Positions 20,052 to 33,013 are shown, numbered from the stretch's first letter. The stretch is 64,000 nt of DNA from Plantago major (GCA_026545765.1 CM048844.1:65285035-65349034), one strand, 5' to 3'. Numbers and translations: made by a program. Notes: generated from the sequence alone by a model not told the origin.

Positions 20052-21405
20052 CTTGATGAGCTCAAATTATACTCTAAAAAAGCAATTAGAGAATAAGCTG
20101 TAGTTGCAGACTAAAGCCTAACTCGTGATCGATCTCTAGGGAATTAATTAATCTACGTAGCAGTGAGAGTAAACAGATACTTGCGAGTAACAGTTCAGTT
20201 GATGGTTTGGTTATACCTCTAACTAGTTTAACTAAAGCTAAGATTACGATTAACAATGAGAGGAAGATGAATACAGTAGCAAGATCCAATTATGCGAATT
20301 CGAATTAGGGATAACACTCATATTTGTCACACGGTCGTTGTACAGCAAATCAATCAATTCGATTCAACCAACTGTTCTTAGAAAATATTATACTGGAGAA
20401 ATTGTAGTCGTCAATTCACGATCCTTAAACATGAACAATTTAGAGAATTTAATACGGACTTATCGAATTGAAGGTTTTTACGAAGATTTTATACGAGACT
20501 AACCTACATGAGTGCTTTGATAAAACCTAGAACGAATATGCATAATCTTCACATACTATTGTATTCGAAGGTGTTTAGCTACTCATACTTGATGATTGCA
20601 TACAGAGATTAATGGTAAAAATCATATGAAACATAGATGCCCAACTCGCATGCAATAACATACAACTCAATCGATAAGATAAAGAATGAATTGCAAGAAC
20701 AAAGCAATGGAGAAATCAATACCAATAATCTTGATGATAAAAATCAATCAATGATCCAAGCTCCAAAGATGTCTCAATGTTAATGTGTGTCTCTCTAGAG
20801 CTTTTTCCAAACTAGGTTAAAAGAAGTATGAAAGAAAAGAATCAAAATTCTAATCTAATAAGGAAAACAATTTCTGGATTCGCGTGGCTCGCCGCGGCGG
20901 ATTGAATACCTCGCCGCGGCGAGCTTCTTTCTTCAAAACAGGGGAGCCAATCGCAAAATCTTGCAGCGGCGGCCCAATTTCCTCGCCGCGGCGAGCCTTC
21001 TTTATCGCAATATATATCCTTCGCATAATCTCGCCGCGGCGAGCTTCAATCTTCAAATCAAAGGCTCCATAAGAAAAATCTCGCCGCGGCGGACCAATTA
21101 CTTTGCCGCGGCGAGTCTTCTTTATTCACAAAAGATGATCATTCGCTAAATCTCACCGCGGCGAGCCTTCTTTCAATTTCCAGTTGCAAGCTCGTAAAAT
21201 CTCGCCGCGGCGGACTGAATTCCTCGCCGCGGCGAGCCATACTAAGCGGCTTGTTCCAATTTAGCTCAAAAGACATCGATTTCTGCAAAAGGTAAACACA
21301 ACACCAAAGCATAAAAACGAACTAAAAAGACTATAAAACTAATGACAAAGACTCACAAAGACCGCTAAAAAAAACCAAATGAGACGTTAGAATATTGTCT
21401 CATCA
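20052..21405 (-). mobile_element. gypsy LTR-B, minus strand
   Basis: 1354 bp. On the minus strand it starts TGATGAGACAATATTC right after a polypurine tract (GGTTTGGGGATTT, 21406-21418) and ends TTTGAGCTCATCA. It is most simply the 3' LTR of the Athila-like pol copy to its right. Its U3 carries the CGCCGCGGCG palindrome array listed separately. Confidence 0.7.
20885..21240. repeat. CTCGCCGCGGCGAG palindrome array in LTR-B
   Basis: Ten copies, some altered, of a GC palindrome with core CGCCGCGGCG, spaced about 25-55 bp apart in AT-rich DNA. Full CTCGCCGCGGCGAG or near copies lie around 20909, 20985, 21030, 21080, 21200 and 21220. A smaller array of the same motif is in the LTR-B at 46755-46940. 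Open frames on both strands here (repeating ARRGE or RRGG) arise from the palindrome. Confidence 0.9.
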
Positions 21406-22614
21406 AAATCCCCAAACCGAACCTTTGCTCATCCCTGAGCAAACAAACAAATTAAAGACAACTAGACTTAGACTACGACAAATAATAACACACAAACGAG
21501 TCAATCTTCCAAGTGACTGAACTCTACTATTGTAAGCGTTAAATTCACAAGATGCAAAAGGTTTACACTCAACTGGCGTTGACAGAAATAGTGCACAAAA
21601 AATCCTGCAAGAGAGTTTTTTCTCAAATAAATAACGCTTAAGTCCAACTCTCCAATCCCTCGCAAGGAAATCCTACACTATTCTCTCTCACACTCTGGAA
21701 GTGTCCAGTGGTTTAAACACTCAAGAACAATAAGAGAAAAGGAAGGTGACTCTCGTCACAAAGGTGCCTCAAATACCTCATGCAATGTACTCAATAAGTT
21801 AAGTCGGAAGGGACTTTTCCTTGCGCACAGCAACTTGTCGGAGCATACAAACAAACTTCTATATCACCACATATTTGCATACAATAAATTAAATGCTAAT
21901 CAATTTGGCCACTATGGACTCTTTTAGTCTCACTTTTTTGGTAGTGTCTGTTTTACCGAAGTCCACACTTTTGTGCGTGTCAGTTTGGTATACATGCCAT
22001 CAACCCTCACGGTACACTCCGAGACGAATCAACTAATCAGGGGAAGTAATAAATATTACAAAAAAATGAATAGCAAACATGTCAACACAGCAAATTTCTT
22101 CTCCCCAAACCGGCTCTTCGCAATGTACTGGCTTTTGATAAAATGAAATATGAAGAGCATGCCGTTAGTCATACTTAACTTAACTGAGTACACATGAGAA
22201 TGAAAAGGCACAAACAAGAGGGTTTGCACTTCCCGAAAGGATCACACAAGCGCCGGTATAATATTTTTTCATCTGCTTAAAGTTTCTCACCAGCTTTTTG
22301 GACTGAAGAGTTAAACAAACTTGCTATTTACAGGAAAAACAAACTTATGATATCTTAAGTTCACTACACTATCTAAGCTGAGAATCGTGCAAAACGTAAG
22401 CAGCAACCAGATTTAACAATCACAATAGAAGTTTTTGTAACTTGGAAGAATGACTCACGAAAGACTCTAGAGACTCAGAAAATAGAGAAAACGCAGACAA
22501 GACACTAAAGAGCACATTCCCCCTCCCCAAACCTAAACTCAAGCATGTCCTCAAGCGCAGAGTAAAGAAGAAAAAGAATGGGGTCAACGGACTTGCATGA
22601 TGTCTGATTAGAGT
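21406..22614 (-). mobile_element. Athila-like 3' internal region, no env-like gene
   Basis: Between the end of integrase and the LTR on the minus strand. Contains the polypurine tract at 21406-21418 and non-coding blocks shared with 55209-56300 and (inverted) 15900-17350. No env-like frame with a signal peptide or membrane segment is present in the 1.2 kb. Confidence 0.6.
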
Positions 22615-23700
22615 CATGTACTGGACTCGGAGAGTTCGACCACTTCTTCCGGTCGCTCAATGTACCCTTGAAAGTATGGTTTAACTCGCTGCCCATTGAC
22701 CTTGAAGGTGGAACCCAGCCGAATTCAAGAGTTCGACAGAACCATGCGGTGCCACATGAACTATCGTGTACGGTCCATCCCAACGCGAACACAACTTGCC
22801 TGGAAACAGTTTAAGATGAGAGTTAAAATCCAGCACTTTCATACCTGGGTGCAAGTCCTTTCGGATTATCCCCTTGTCATGATACTCTTTTGTCTTCGGC
22901 TTGTAAATCTTTGCATTATCAAAGGCAAGGTGGCGGAGTTCTTCTAGCTCGGAGATCTTCAGCAATCGTTCTTCCCCAACTGCCTGCATATCGAGATTTA
23001 GCTCCTTGGTGGCCCATGCCGCTTTGTGCTCCAACTCCACAGGAAGATGACAAGCTTTGCCATAAACCAACCGGTAGGGGGTTGTACCAATAACAGTCTT
23101 GTAACAGGTTCTGTAAGCCCACAGTGCATCATTTAGCTTGGTTGACCAATCCTTACAATTTTGTTTTACGACCCTTGTGAGAATGCTCTTGATTTGCCTA
23201 TTGCTGACTTCCACTTGACCAGAAGTTTGTGGGTGGTATGCAGTTGCGACCCGGTGTTGCACTCCATACTTCACAAGCAGGTTCGCAAATGAACGGTTAA
23301 TAAAATGTGATCCGCCATCGCTAATGATTGCTCTGGGTGTACCAAACCTGCTGAAAATATTCTTGGACAGGAAAGAGAACACAACTTTGAAATCGTTATT
23401 TCTGGTGGCAATAGCTTCCACCCACTTAGTCACATAGTACACAACAACAAGAATATATTCATTACCATTACTTTTGGGGAAGGGTCCCATAAAGTCAATA
23501 CCCCACATATCAAAGGGTTCTACCACAAGATTGCTGGTCAAAGGCATCTCATTACTCTTGCTAATGTTACCACTACGCTGACATGAATCACAACTAGCAC
23601 AAAACTTAAGAGCATCTTTAAACAGAGAGGGCCAAAAGAAACCTGATTGAAGAACCTTCCGAACGATTTTCTTCCCGCTGTAGTGCCCTCCACACTGCAT
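22615..23700 (-). pseudogene. Athila-like gypsy integrase
   Basis: Integrase joins retrotransposon cDNA to the chromosome. The 339-aa frame starts inside the zinc-binding region (HYSGKK, then CASCDSC), followed by the core with the complete triad: GIDFMG (D69), SDGGSHF (D128), SGQVEVS (E164, D-35-E spacing). The [11 protein letters not shown] linker is typical of the Athila group. The C-terminal part reads [13 protein letters not shown] and [17 protein letters not shown] frameshift near 22705 moves the normal ending ([12 protein letters not shown], then IERPEEVVELSESS) to another frame, so the product as written stops early at 22681. This is the best preserved part of this pol gene. Confidence 0.85.
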
Positions 23701-23882
23701 GGTATGACAAAAGGTGAGAACACTTCCTACTTCACTCTCTGGAATGCAGCGCCGTAGGATGCCATCAACGCCCTCCTTGAAGAGGTGGGGGTCATCCCAA
23801 AAGTAGCCATTGGTTCAGAGCGCAAAGTTCCTTCTTTCCTACAGAGACATATTAGTGGGGAAGACAACTGCAACAAGAAAAT

Positions 23883-24790
23883 TCACAATATCTGCAAACC
23901 AAGGCTCTGAGCTAACAGAGGAAAGATGCTCATCAGGTAGGTCATCGGGAATAGGTGGAGAAGGGAAGATTGTCTTAGGATCAAGCCTAGATAAATGGTC
24001 AGCAACAAGATTATCTTTACCACACTATCAACTATTTCGCAATCGAACTCCTGTAACATCAAAACCCACCGAATGAGGCGCGGCTTAGAATCACTCTTGG
24101 ACATGAGGTGGCGGATCGCAGCGTTATCCATGTGGATGATCACTTTGATCCCCTTCAGATACGAACGGAATTTATCCAATGCGAAAAGAACAGCCAAGAA
24201 TTCTTTCTCAGTTGTGGTGTAGTTAATTTGCGCAGGGTTAAGTGTCTTGTTGGCGTGGTAAATCACATGAAAATGTCCATCTACGCTCTGTCCTAAAATA
24301 GCACCTAAAGCGAAATCAGAAGCATCGCACAAAATCTCAAAGGGTAATAACCAGTTAGGGGCAACAACAATGGGAGCGGAAACAAGCTGCTCTTTCAAGA
24401 TGTTAAAAGCCTGCATGCATTCATCATTGAAAACAAAAGGCACATCTTTCATAAGAAAGTTGCTCAAACAGTTAGCAATTTTCGAAAAGTCCTTAATAAA
24501 TCTCCTATGAAAACCATCATGCCCAAGAAAAGATTGCAGCTCTTTCACACAAGTGGGAGGGGGAAGTTTAATAATCACATCAAGCTTTGCTCTATCAACT
24601 TCTATCCCACGTTTTGAGACCACATGACCTAAAAAAATTCCTTCTCTAACCATAAAGTGACTCTTTTCCCAGCTAAGAGTTAAGTTACACTCAATGCAGC
24701 GTTTAAGCACTTTATCAAGCGCAATTAGCAAAAGAATCTCCAAAAAGAGAGAAGTCATCCATGAAGACCTCTATAAAATCCTACACCATG
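23883..24790 (-). pseudogene. Athila-like RT C-terminus and RNase H
   Basis: Continues the reverse transcriptase from 24781 onward: the FMDD catalytic motif ([13 protein letters not shown]) lies just downstream of a premature TAG, and a frameshift puts the rest in a new frame ([52 protein letters not shown]). RNase H follows: [51 protein letters not shown]. Another frameshift near 23990 separates it from the integrase. Broken as it stands. Confidence 0.8.
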
Positions 24791-26270
24791 TCAGAAAATA
24801 TAGAAAGCATGCATCTTTGAAAAGTAGCAGGAGCGTTGCACAGTCCGAAAGGCATTCGGAGATAGGCAAAGGTCCCATAGTGACAAGTAAATGTCGTCTT
24901 CTTCTGATCCTCCTGTGCAATGGGTATTTGGTAGAAACCTGAAAGACCATCCAAAAAACAATAGAACTCTCGCCCAGCAAGGCGGTTAAGCATCTCATCA
25001 ATGAATGGTAGAAGAAAGTGGTCTTTCTTAGTGGCTGCGTTTAGTTTCCTGTAGTCAATGCACACACGCCACCTAGTGGTTTTCCTTATCGGGACCTCTA
25101 TGCCCTTCTCATTTGTTTCGACAGTCACACCCGACTTCTTAGGAACTACATGCACAGGACTCACCCATCTACTATCAGCTATGGGGTAAATTATGTCGTG
25201 CTCGAGCATCTTAAGGATCTCAGTTTTCACTACATCTTGCATGACAGGATTAAGCCTGCGCTGGGGTTGCCTAACAGGTTTAGCATCATCTTCTAAACTT
25301 ATCCTGTGTGTGCAACGGGTTGCGCTAATGCCCTTAATGTCTCCAATTCCCCATCCTATGGCCGCAGAATTCTCCTTAAGAAGCTCAACAAGTTGGCTCT
25401 CTTCTTCCTTTTGCAATTTCGAAGAGATTATTACAGGTTTGGACCGATTTTCACCAAGGAAAGCATACTTAAGGTGGGATGGGAGTTCCTTAAGGTCAGG
25501 CCTAGGGGGTTCGATTTCCCCAGTATTGCTGCTGAGGGAGTCGATTTCACCTAAAGGTTCACTAGGGGGATCGAGTTCACCTGCTGGTTCAGTTTCAGAT
25601 GAATCTAAAGTACAAATTAGCTCATGACTTTCCTCACTCCCAATTCCCTTATCACGATCTAGTGTCAAAGTGGACTCTAACTTATCGCTAGCAATACCAT
25701 CAAGCAAAGTAGTATATACACAATCATCAATGCTACAATGAAATTCTTTGACAATCTCATGTTCAGTTTTACAATCTGTAACAGAATAGGCATTGGAGTT
25801 ACTTGCAAGACGGACTGCGTCCTTGCTGATTCGATTGCCTCCGATATCCATCTCCATCTTCCCTTCTGCAACATCGACTTGAAGTTTGACAGTTTTCATG
25901 AACGGCCTTCCCAGCAAAATCACATGGTTTATGCTGCTGGTTGCTGCGTTGCTGGGAGGTAGAACTACAAAATCTGCTGGTACAAAGTATGTGTCAACCT
26001 TGACCAAAGTCATATTCACAGGTTCTAACTTCCCCAAACCGAGCTCCTGATAAAGGTCAAGGGTAATAAGATTAATGCTCGCTCCCAAGTCGAACATGCC
26101 TTTTGCCACCTTCCCATTCTCCATTTGTATATCAATCACGAAACTACCTGGGTCTTATTATTTGTATATCAGCTTTTCAGTAGACGAAAGCTTCCTCTTA
26201 TTAGCATTTAGGTCCTTGAAGAACTTAGCATAGGAGGGGACATTATCGATGAGCTCCAGCAGTGGCGCTC
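24781..26270 (-). pseudogene. Athila-like protease and RT N-terminus
   Basis: The 452-aa frame (24781-26139) begins with the aspartic protease (MFDLGASINLI, active Asp near 26091), followed by an acidic linker and the RT fingers (ATRCTHRISLEDDAKPVRQ, VVPKKSG, WRVCIDYRKLNAATKKDHF, FYCFLDGLSGFYQIPIA, CHYGTFAYLRMPFGLCNAP). It ends at a stop after FSDMV, just before FMDD. Upstream sense continues to about 26270 (LLELIDNVPSYAKFFKDL, typical of the Athila gag-pro linker) through two adjacent stops. At 26275 it is cut off by unrelated LTR-C sequence, so its gag is lost. Confidence 0.8.
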
Positions 26271-26274
26271 ATCG

Positions 26275-26815
26275 GCGAAACTACCTAGTGGATAACAATG
26301 GTAAAATAGTACTGCTTACAGGAAGAAATCTTCAGATAAATGGTTAACCAAGACTCCAACTTCAATCAGATAGATGATTCATGGAAACCTAGACCTCTCA
26401 AAATTCTCCCAAATGTTGTGGGAAATCGAAAAGTGATATTCAAAATACAAAATCTGGAGTTTAAAATGCAGAATCAGAAATGTAACGCCAGAAACTGGAA
26501 CCATATCGGGCCCGATCTCGACTTGTTCTTCCATCCTTGACCCGTTTGGCATACCGGGAACCTTCGTGGCACCTATTTGGAGTCTTGGAGCTCATGATCT
26601 CCGAGAAAGTGCATTAAAATGCATTGTTTTAACTCCTTTTCTTCATGAATAGTACCTAAAACCTGGAATCAAGGTGAAAACACAAGAAACACAAACAAAA
26701 TAAAATATATATACAAAATAAAGGAAAAAACTAATCTAAAAGTTAGTAAAAACAAGGTAAAAATAACCTGATGAGGTGTCCTAAAAATGCATCGTCAATA
26801 ATCTGGTGTTGTTAT
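26275..26815 (-). mobile_element. LTR-C fragment, minus strand
   Basis: On the minus strand it starts TGACGATGCATTTTTAGGAC directly after the gag frame at 26795 and runs into the Athila pol at 26275. It matches the start of the + strand LTR at 62012 (GCATTTTTAGGACACCTCAT) and a 110-bp piece at 35981-36090. It is a truncated 3' LTR. Confidence 0.55.
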
Positions 26816-27566
26816 CCCACTCCTAGTGGTTATCGATCTTATGTATTCCATGTGTTGCTCTTTTACTTCTTCTACCTTGTTATCCATATCACTTACGATG
26901 ATCTTCATCTCCAACATTTCCTCTTCCACCCCTTCAAACTTCTCATTTAGTTTCTTCAGCTCTTTGCTGACCGCCACGAACTGTTCGTGAAGGAAATTCA
27001 CTAGAGCTCGAGTATCACTGCCTCCTTTATCCAGCTCTTCCCCTTCTAGTTTTGCTTTCGGAAATCTGGTTCTCCATTTCAATGCTCAGTCCGATGGTCT
27101 TTCCTTTTGGTACCTCTTCACTTGCATCCTTTGATACTCTTCTTTTATCCCGATACCCAGAAGTCTCATTACTCTTCCCCATGGCCCATTGTGCTTCCTA
27201 CTCTATCGCATCTACTGTCCTTACTTCTTCCATGGCCTCCTTTGTGTTGAAAATCTCATTCTCCTTCAGCTACTCACTCCTATACCTCAAGTTCTCAGCA
27301 ACACTTGCACAAGCTCCCAACACTTGCATAGTAGAGCTCCCCATAAATGATCCCTTCAGAGCTACGTCTATAAGATCTCTAAATTCTTCTCTTACTCCTA
27401 AGTAGAAATACTCACATAGATGTCGTGAAGTGAAATGATGTTGGGGGCAGTTGTATTGCATCTCCTCAAACCTTTCCCATGAGTAATGAAAAGTATCCTT
27501 CGGTTTTTGAGTGAATGTGCATATCATTCTCCTTTCTCCATAACCCTTGCAAGTCCCAGAAACCTC
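26795..27566 (-). pseudogene. gypsy gag-only module, copy 1
   Basis: Capsid-type gag of the Athila group, from about 27560 to 26795: DTFHYSWERFEEMQYNCPQH, then FTSRHLCEYFYLGV and ALKGSFMGSS. The frame breaks near 27280, then resumes with a coiled-coil-like tail (VSKELKKLNEKFEGVEEEML) and ends SITTRSGITTPDY. TRSG is where Athila polyproteins normally pass into protease, but here a stop and an LTR follow at once, so the element codes for gag alone. It begins directly at an LTR-B end with no primer site between. A longer, unbroken copy is at 36083. Confidence 0.7.
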
Positions 27567-28374
27567 TGATGTGCTCAAATTACTACTTAGAAAACAAGTA
27601 GAAAGCAGTTGTTGCAAACAGACAATGCTAACCACGGAATCGTTCGCTATGGAACCAATTAAGCTACCACAACGAGTTGAGAGCAAACAGTTACTTGTGT
27701 AAACAAATGAATGATTTGCATTTGAACACTTTCTAAACTAGAAATCAGATAAATCAATGTAAAGGTTAAAAATCAATGACAGAGAGAGAGAGAACACAAC
27801 AGTTATGATCGAGTAATGCTAATTCGCTCTAGGGAAATCATTCATACTTGTCACACGGTCGGTGTACATAAATCGATCAATCCAACCTCAACCAATCATC
27901 ATTTGAATGTTTTGAACTATAGTAATTGTGGGTCATCAATCAACGATCCTTAACCGAAACGATTTAGAAAATCTTGAACTAGCGAATTGGATTGATAGTT
28001 TTTACGAAGATTTTGAACTAGACGAACCTATATGTATGAATCCTAACCCTAGAAGCGAATACGCAAAACCGTCACATAACTACTATGTTCGGAGTGGTTT
28101 AGCTACTAATAGTACAAGCAAAGATCAAAGACTTCAAGGTATTGCATATGATAAACAAAGACATGTTGATAATCGCACGCAAGCTCATACAATTCGATAA
28201 ACGATAACAACACGAATCGAAGAGATAAACGATAGATAATTATCACATATTACCAGGAATTCGATATCAATCCTTCAACAATGATCAAAACCAAGCTCCA
28301 ATAATGTCTCAATGTCAAAGTATGAATATGGAGATTTTTTCTAAGAACTTGGTTAAAAGAAAGTATATAGGAAT
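27567..28374 (-). mobile_element. LTR-B (3' part), interrupted by copia
   Basis: The minus-strand end is TAATTTGAGCACATCA. Blocks CACACGGTCGGTGTAC and GGTTTAGCTACTAAT match other LTR-B copies. At 28374 the sequence GGAAT meets the copia LTR, the same join as in the LTR-B at 45152. Confidence 0.7.
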
Positions 28375-28992
28375 TGTTGCTCCAGATAGCGGCAAAGGAA
28401 AAGATTAGGGGGGGGGGGGGGGGGGGTGAAAAGTCTTTTACAACTTTTGTCGATAAACACAATTTCTCAGATATCTCTGAAGATATCTGATACTTAATTT
28501 TAGAGAGCGGAAGTCTTTTCTGTGATAAGTGCACGTGCTCAGCAAGATATAATGTGTTTAAATACTTAGCAGGATAAAGAGAACGATAAGTAAATTGCTG
28601 AAAGTAAATAACACGTCTTTTATAGTGGTATCTGAAGGTGGTGTAATCCTTCAACTAATCCACTTCGGCCTTTCTCAGACCTGGAATCCACTAAGACAGA
28701 TAATTGAGTTCACCTTACAAATATCTTCTCTCAATTCCTAAATACACTAGGTTCCCAACCAAGTGTCCCCCCTGAGTTATTCCTCGGCTCCTAGCCAAGT
28801 ACTTCCTATACTTAGTAACCTTGGAGTTGTTCCTTAGTTTCCCAAACTAAGTACTTCCTATGCTCAGTAACCTTGGAGTTATTCCTTAGTTTCCCAAACT
28901 AAGTACTTCATGTACTCCACGCCGTTTAAGGTGTTGTTTATGATGGTTTGTCAGGTGAGTAGTCTTACTAACTTTTCAGTTATTTAAGAATA
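28375..28992 (-). repeat. copia 3' LTR piece, copy 1
   Basis: The + strand starts TGTTGCTCCAGATAGCGGC and includes a run of 19 G (28408-28426). About 95% similar by eye to 35384-35980. The LTR lacks its first ~950 bp. Confidence 0.75.
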
Positions 28993-29349
28993 GGGGACAG
29001 TCTCCCGCAATGAAATTTGGCGAATGATCAGCAATGAAATTTGGCGAATGGCTTTCTGAATCACATCTCTTTTCTGTGTCTAGGGGACAGTCTTTGGACT
29101 TATGTAGTTAGTTCAGAGACTGTGTGTAACTTACGATATAAATGGAAAGATACAAAACACCAGAGATGTAGTTGACTGAATACAGTTGTACCACATTTCT
29201 CTTTTATATACCTGTCACTTTATGATCTCATAGATATCTGAGTACCTGTCTCAGAAATCTTTGAAAGACACTTTTAACCATCCTTTTAGTATATGAGTTC
29301 TCGTCTCAGATACCTTTTTACCTTAGATATCTAGATGCCTGTTCCAGAT

Positions 29350-30771
29350 ATCTTTCTCCTTTCTGAGTTTTCGTCTCATAGATTAGAACTTTTTAGTTCC
29401 TTTGGTAGCTGCATTAACCCAAGACTATGTCTCACGGTTAAGAACCTGCTTTCTTGCAAAGGCTTTGTAAAGATATCTGCAAGTTGGTCTTCAGTACCAA
29501 TCTTGAGTATCTTTATATTGCCTTTTTCAACATGGTCTCTAATGAAGTGGTGTCTAACATCAATGTGCTTTGTTCTTGCATGAAACTTAGGATTCTAAGT
29601 TATGGCAATAGCATTTGTGTTGTCACAGAAAATCGGAGTGTTCTCTTCATTGATCTCATGGTCTCTGAGTTGTTGTTGTATCCACAATATCTGTGAAGCA
29701 CAACACCCAGCAACAATATATTCAGCCTCTGTGGTAGATGTGGTAATTGAGTTTTATTTCTTGCTGAACCATGATATTAATCTGGCACCAATAAATTGAC
29801 AAGTTCCTGAGGTGCTTTTTCTATCAAGCAATGATCCAAAGACAACAAGATCAGAATAGCCAACTAAACTCAATCCACTGTCTTTTGGATACCACAATCC
29901 AACTTCTACAGTACCCATTACATACCTTAATATTTTCATAGGAATGTTGTAGTGTGATTGCATCAGATTTGTCTGAAATCTGGCACACACTCCAACTGCA
30001 TATTGAATATCAGGTCTACTTGCAGTGAGGTATAGTAGACACCCAATCAATTTACTATACTTGTGTTTTTCAACACTCTTGTCAGATTCAGTATAGGTCA
30101 TTTTGGTTACAATGCTCATAGGTATCTCTTAGCATTCTTTTCAGAAGGCTTTAGATTAAACTTGTTGATCATATCTTTTGCATACTTTGTTTGACTTGCA
30201 ATCCTAGTAAGTAGTTTAATTCTCCCATCATGCTCATCTCAAATTTACTTGTCATGAGCTCAGCAAACTCTTCACAAAGTTGCATGTCTTTAGATCCATA
30301 TATAATGTCATCAACATATATTTGAACTAAAAGTAGTTTCCCTTCATGGTTCAAAGTAAAGAGTGTTTTATCAACACCTTCTTTCTTCAAGCCACTTTGC
30401 AGCAAGTATTTGGCTAAAGTATTATACCATGCTCTTGGAGCCTGTTTCAGTCCATACAGAGCTTTCTGAAGCTTATAAACCATTCTACTTTCTGTGGAAA
30501 CTTCAAAGCCTGTTGGTTGTTCAACATAGACTTCCTCAGCAAGTTCACCGTTTAGGAATGCACTTTTGACATCCATTTGATAAACTTTAATGTCATTATG
30601 AGCTGCAAAGGCTAGAAATAGTCTAATTGCATCCAATCTTGCAACTGGAGCATATGACTCATCAAAATCTAGTCCTTCAGTTTGGGTGAATCCCTTGGCA
30701 ACAAACCTTGCTTTGTTTCTGGTTATTTCACCATAATCATTCATTTTGCTTCTGAACCCACTTGGTTCCAA
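29350..30771 (-). pseudogene. copia reverse transcriptase and RNase H, copy 1
   Basis: RT (30771-30169): [77 protein letters not shown] and the catalytic YVDD ([14 protein letters not shown]). A frameshift near 30120 leads into KLIGCLLYLTASRPDIQYAV and RNase H, where SWFSKK is followed by TAA; copy 2 has CAA there. Beyond this the sense continues through TEAEY- and DNT-type motifs toward 29350, with stops. Not functional as written. Confidence 0.8.
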
Positions 30772-32705
30772 TTATAGATATTCTGTCAACAAATGGAACC
30801 AGTTTCCAGACTTTGTTTCTCTCAAATTGATCCAACTCTTCTTGCATTGCAGAGATCCAATCTTGATTTTCAATGCTTCTTCTATAATTTTAGGTTCAAT
30901 ATTTGAGATGAAACATCCATAAAGAGAGTCTGCATTTCCAGCAATTGCTCTCCTAGTTCTAACCCCTTGGTTTAAAGGACCAATCACATCCTTGGCAGGA
31001 TGATTTCTTATCCATTTTATAATGGGTTTTGAACTAGTAGGACTAATATCATTTTGATCTGAATGTGAATCAATATGATCTTGACAGGATACTTGTTCAG
31101 TATCTGAGATATCTGGCACACGGGAAATGCCATTGTTATCTGATACTTTTTCAGTGTTAGAGATATCTGGGATTGAATTTTCAGCAATATCATTCTCAGA
31201 TGCCTCTTCATGATGAAGGTTCTCAGTAACCTGTTCCATTTCTGGAATTCTCATAGGAAATTCTTCATCATGACTTAGAGTCATCTGGTTGGTACTAAGC
31301 AATGGTTGCTTTTCATCCTCAGGGTCATCCTCTAAGTGAATCACAGAGTTGTTTCATTTTGAAGATTCTTCTTCAGAATCTTTAATCATTAGTTCTTTGA
31401 AACTATCTGAGAGTTCTTCATTCAAGGGTATTTTCTTGTTTCCTTTGTAGAAAACTACATGAACGGATTCTTCAATCTTTTGCGTTCTTTTGTTGTAGAT
31501 TCTGTAGGCTTTGCTATTCAGATAATAACCAAGAAATACTCCTTCATCTGCTTTTGGTTGAAATGTTCTCAAGTATTCTTTTCCATTGTTAAGAACAAAA
31601 CATCAGCAACCAAACACCCTTAGATGTTTGATACTAGGGGGTCTACCAATCAAAAGTTCATAAGGAGTTTTGTCATGGTGTTTGTTAATCAAACATCTAT
31701 TTTGAGTGTAGCAAGCTGTGTTAACATCTTCAACCCAAGAGATTTCACTTATTTCAGTGTCAGCAAGCATTGTTCTTGCGACTTCTTTTAGGGTCCTATT
31801 CTTCCTTTCAGCAACACCATTTTGTTGTGGTGTCCTTACTGAGGATAGTTGATGTTGTATACCATTGCAGGTACAAAACTCTTTTATGTATTGGTTCACA
31901 AACTCAGTACCATGGTCTGTTCTGATTACAGATACCTTGTCATTTTTCATAACTTCAAGCTTATTCTGCAAGTTGGGTATTTCAACCCTTGCATCAGATT
32001 TTTGTTTGAGAAATCATCAACAACAACCAGACCATACTTCTTTCCTACATAGCTAGTTACAGAGGATTCAAAAAGATCCATATATAACATTTGCAGTGGC
32101 CTTTCACTGGAGTGTCTAGATTTAGACTTGAAAGATGTTTTGGATTGTTTTCCCATTTGGCAAGCTGAGCATATACCATCTTTTCTATATGCCATTTTGG
32201 GTAAACCAACCACCAATTATTTCTTGGCTAGCTTGTTCAGAGTTCTGAAGTTCAAGTGACTCATTCTTTTATGCCATAGCTAGTTTTCTTCGGTGTGGCC
32301 AGATTGACTCACCATGAGACATTCTTCAGTTGTGGCAGCTGCCCAGTCAGCAACATAAAGATTTCCTTTCCGCCTAGCAACCATGACTGTCTGCTTTGAC
32401 TCATTGTCAATAAATTTGCATAGTTTTTACTTGATCTTTACAGTGTACCCTTTGTCTACCAATTGACTCATGCTTAGGAGATTATATTTCAATCCCTTTA
32501 CATGTAGTACTTCAGAGATTGTAAGGGCTCCAAGCTTCAGATTGCCAAAACCTATGGTTGGATTTTGATCTCCTCCAGCAAATCTAATAATTGGTCCTTT
32601 ATCGCATTTTCTGTAGTCAATCAGATTTGATTTGTCTCCTGTCATGTGCTTCCCACATCCACTATCAAAATGCCACTTCGGGTTCTTCCTCAGAGTGTTC
32701 TGCAC
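30772..32705 (-). pseudogene. copia protease and integrase, copy 1
   Basis: Protease begins near 32705 with WHFDSGCGKHMTGDKS (active-site DSG) and ends LLSMSQLVDKGYTVKIK at a stop. Next come the pre-integrase zinc-binding domain (around 32220-32300, stop between), the integrase core (CQMGKQSKTSFKSKSRHSS, LYMDLFESS, then RTDHGTEFVNQYIKEF, RTPQQNGVAERKNRTLKE), with an internal deletion near 31970, and RPPSIKHLRVFGC. The C-terminal acidic region (31344-30772) runs to LNQGVRTRRAIAGN before RT. Stops near 31600, 31350 and 32410. Confidence 0.75.
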
Positions 32706-33013
32706 AAAACAGGAAACATGGAGTTAGGCTCTCATTCCAACAATGGAACATTCTGGACTAAAGAATCTCCCAGTAGGAATCCATTTCTGAATGAACTTCC
32801 TTGGGGTATTCTTTTGTCTTGTTGGAACATAAGGAGGAATTTTTGGTAAATGATTAATGTCATTATAATTTAAAGTTATTTTCCTTCTTGGTGTGTTCCT
32901 TGGTGCTCCTCATGGTGCTTTAAGATACCTGTCAGTTGCTGAGTCTGCTTTTCAGCAAACTTAGCTTTCCTTTCCAGATTTCTTCTAGCCCTGGCATTCA
33001 GAGTGGTTGCAAC

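Noticed and set aside
20850-21149. Open frames on both strands with repeated RRGE or PRRA words
   Set aside because: The palindrome array reads nearly the same on both strands; no other coding sign.
20885-21240. CRISPR-like array of short repeats
   Set aside because: Repeats are GC palindromes inside a plant LTR with irregular spacing, and the same block recurs in another LTR; no cas-like genes.
25193-25627. 144-codon + strand frame
   Set aside because: Antisense to the Athila-like protease-RT frame, which has clear domains.
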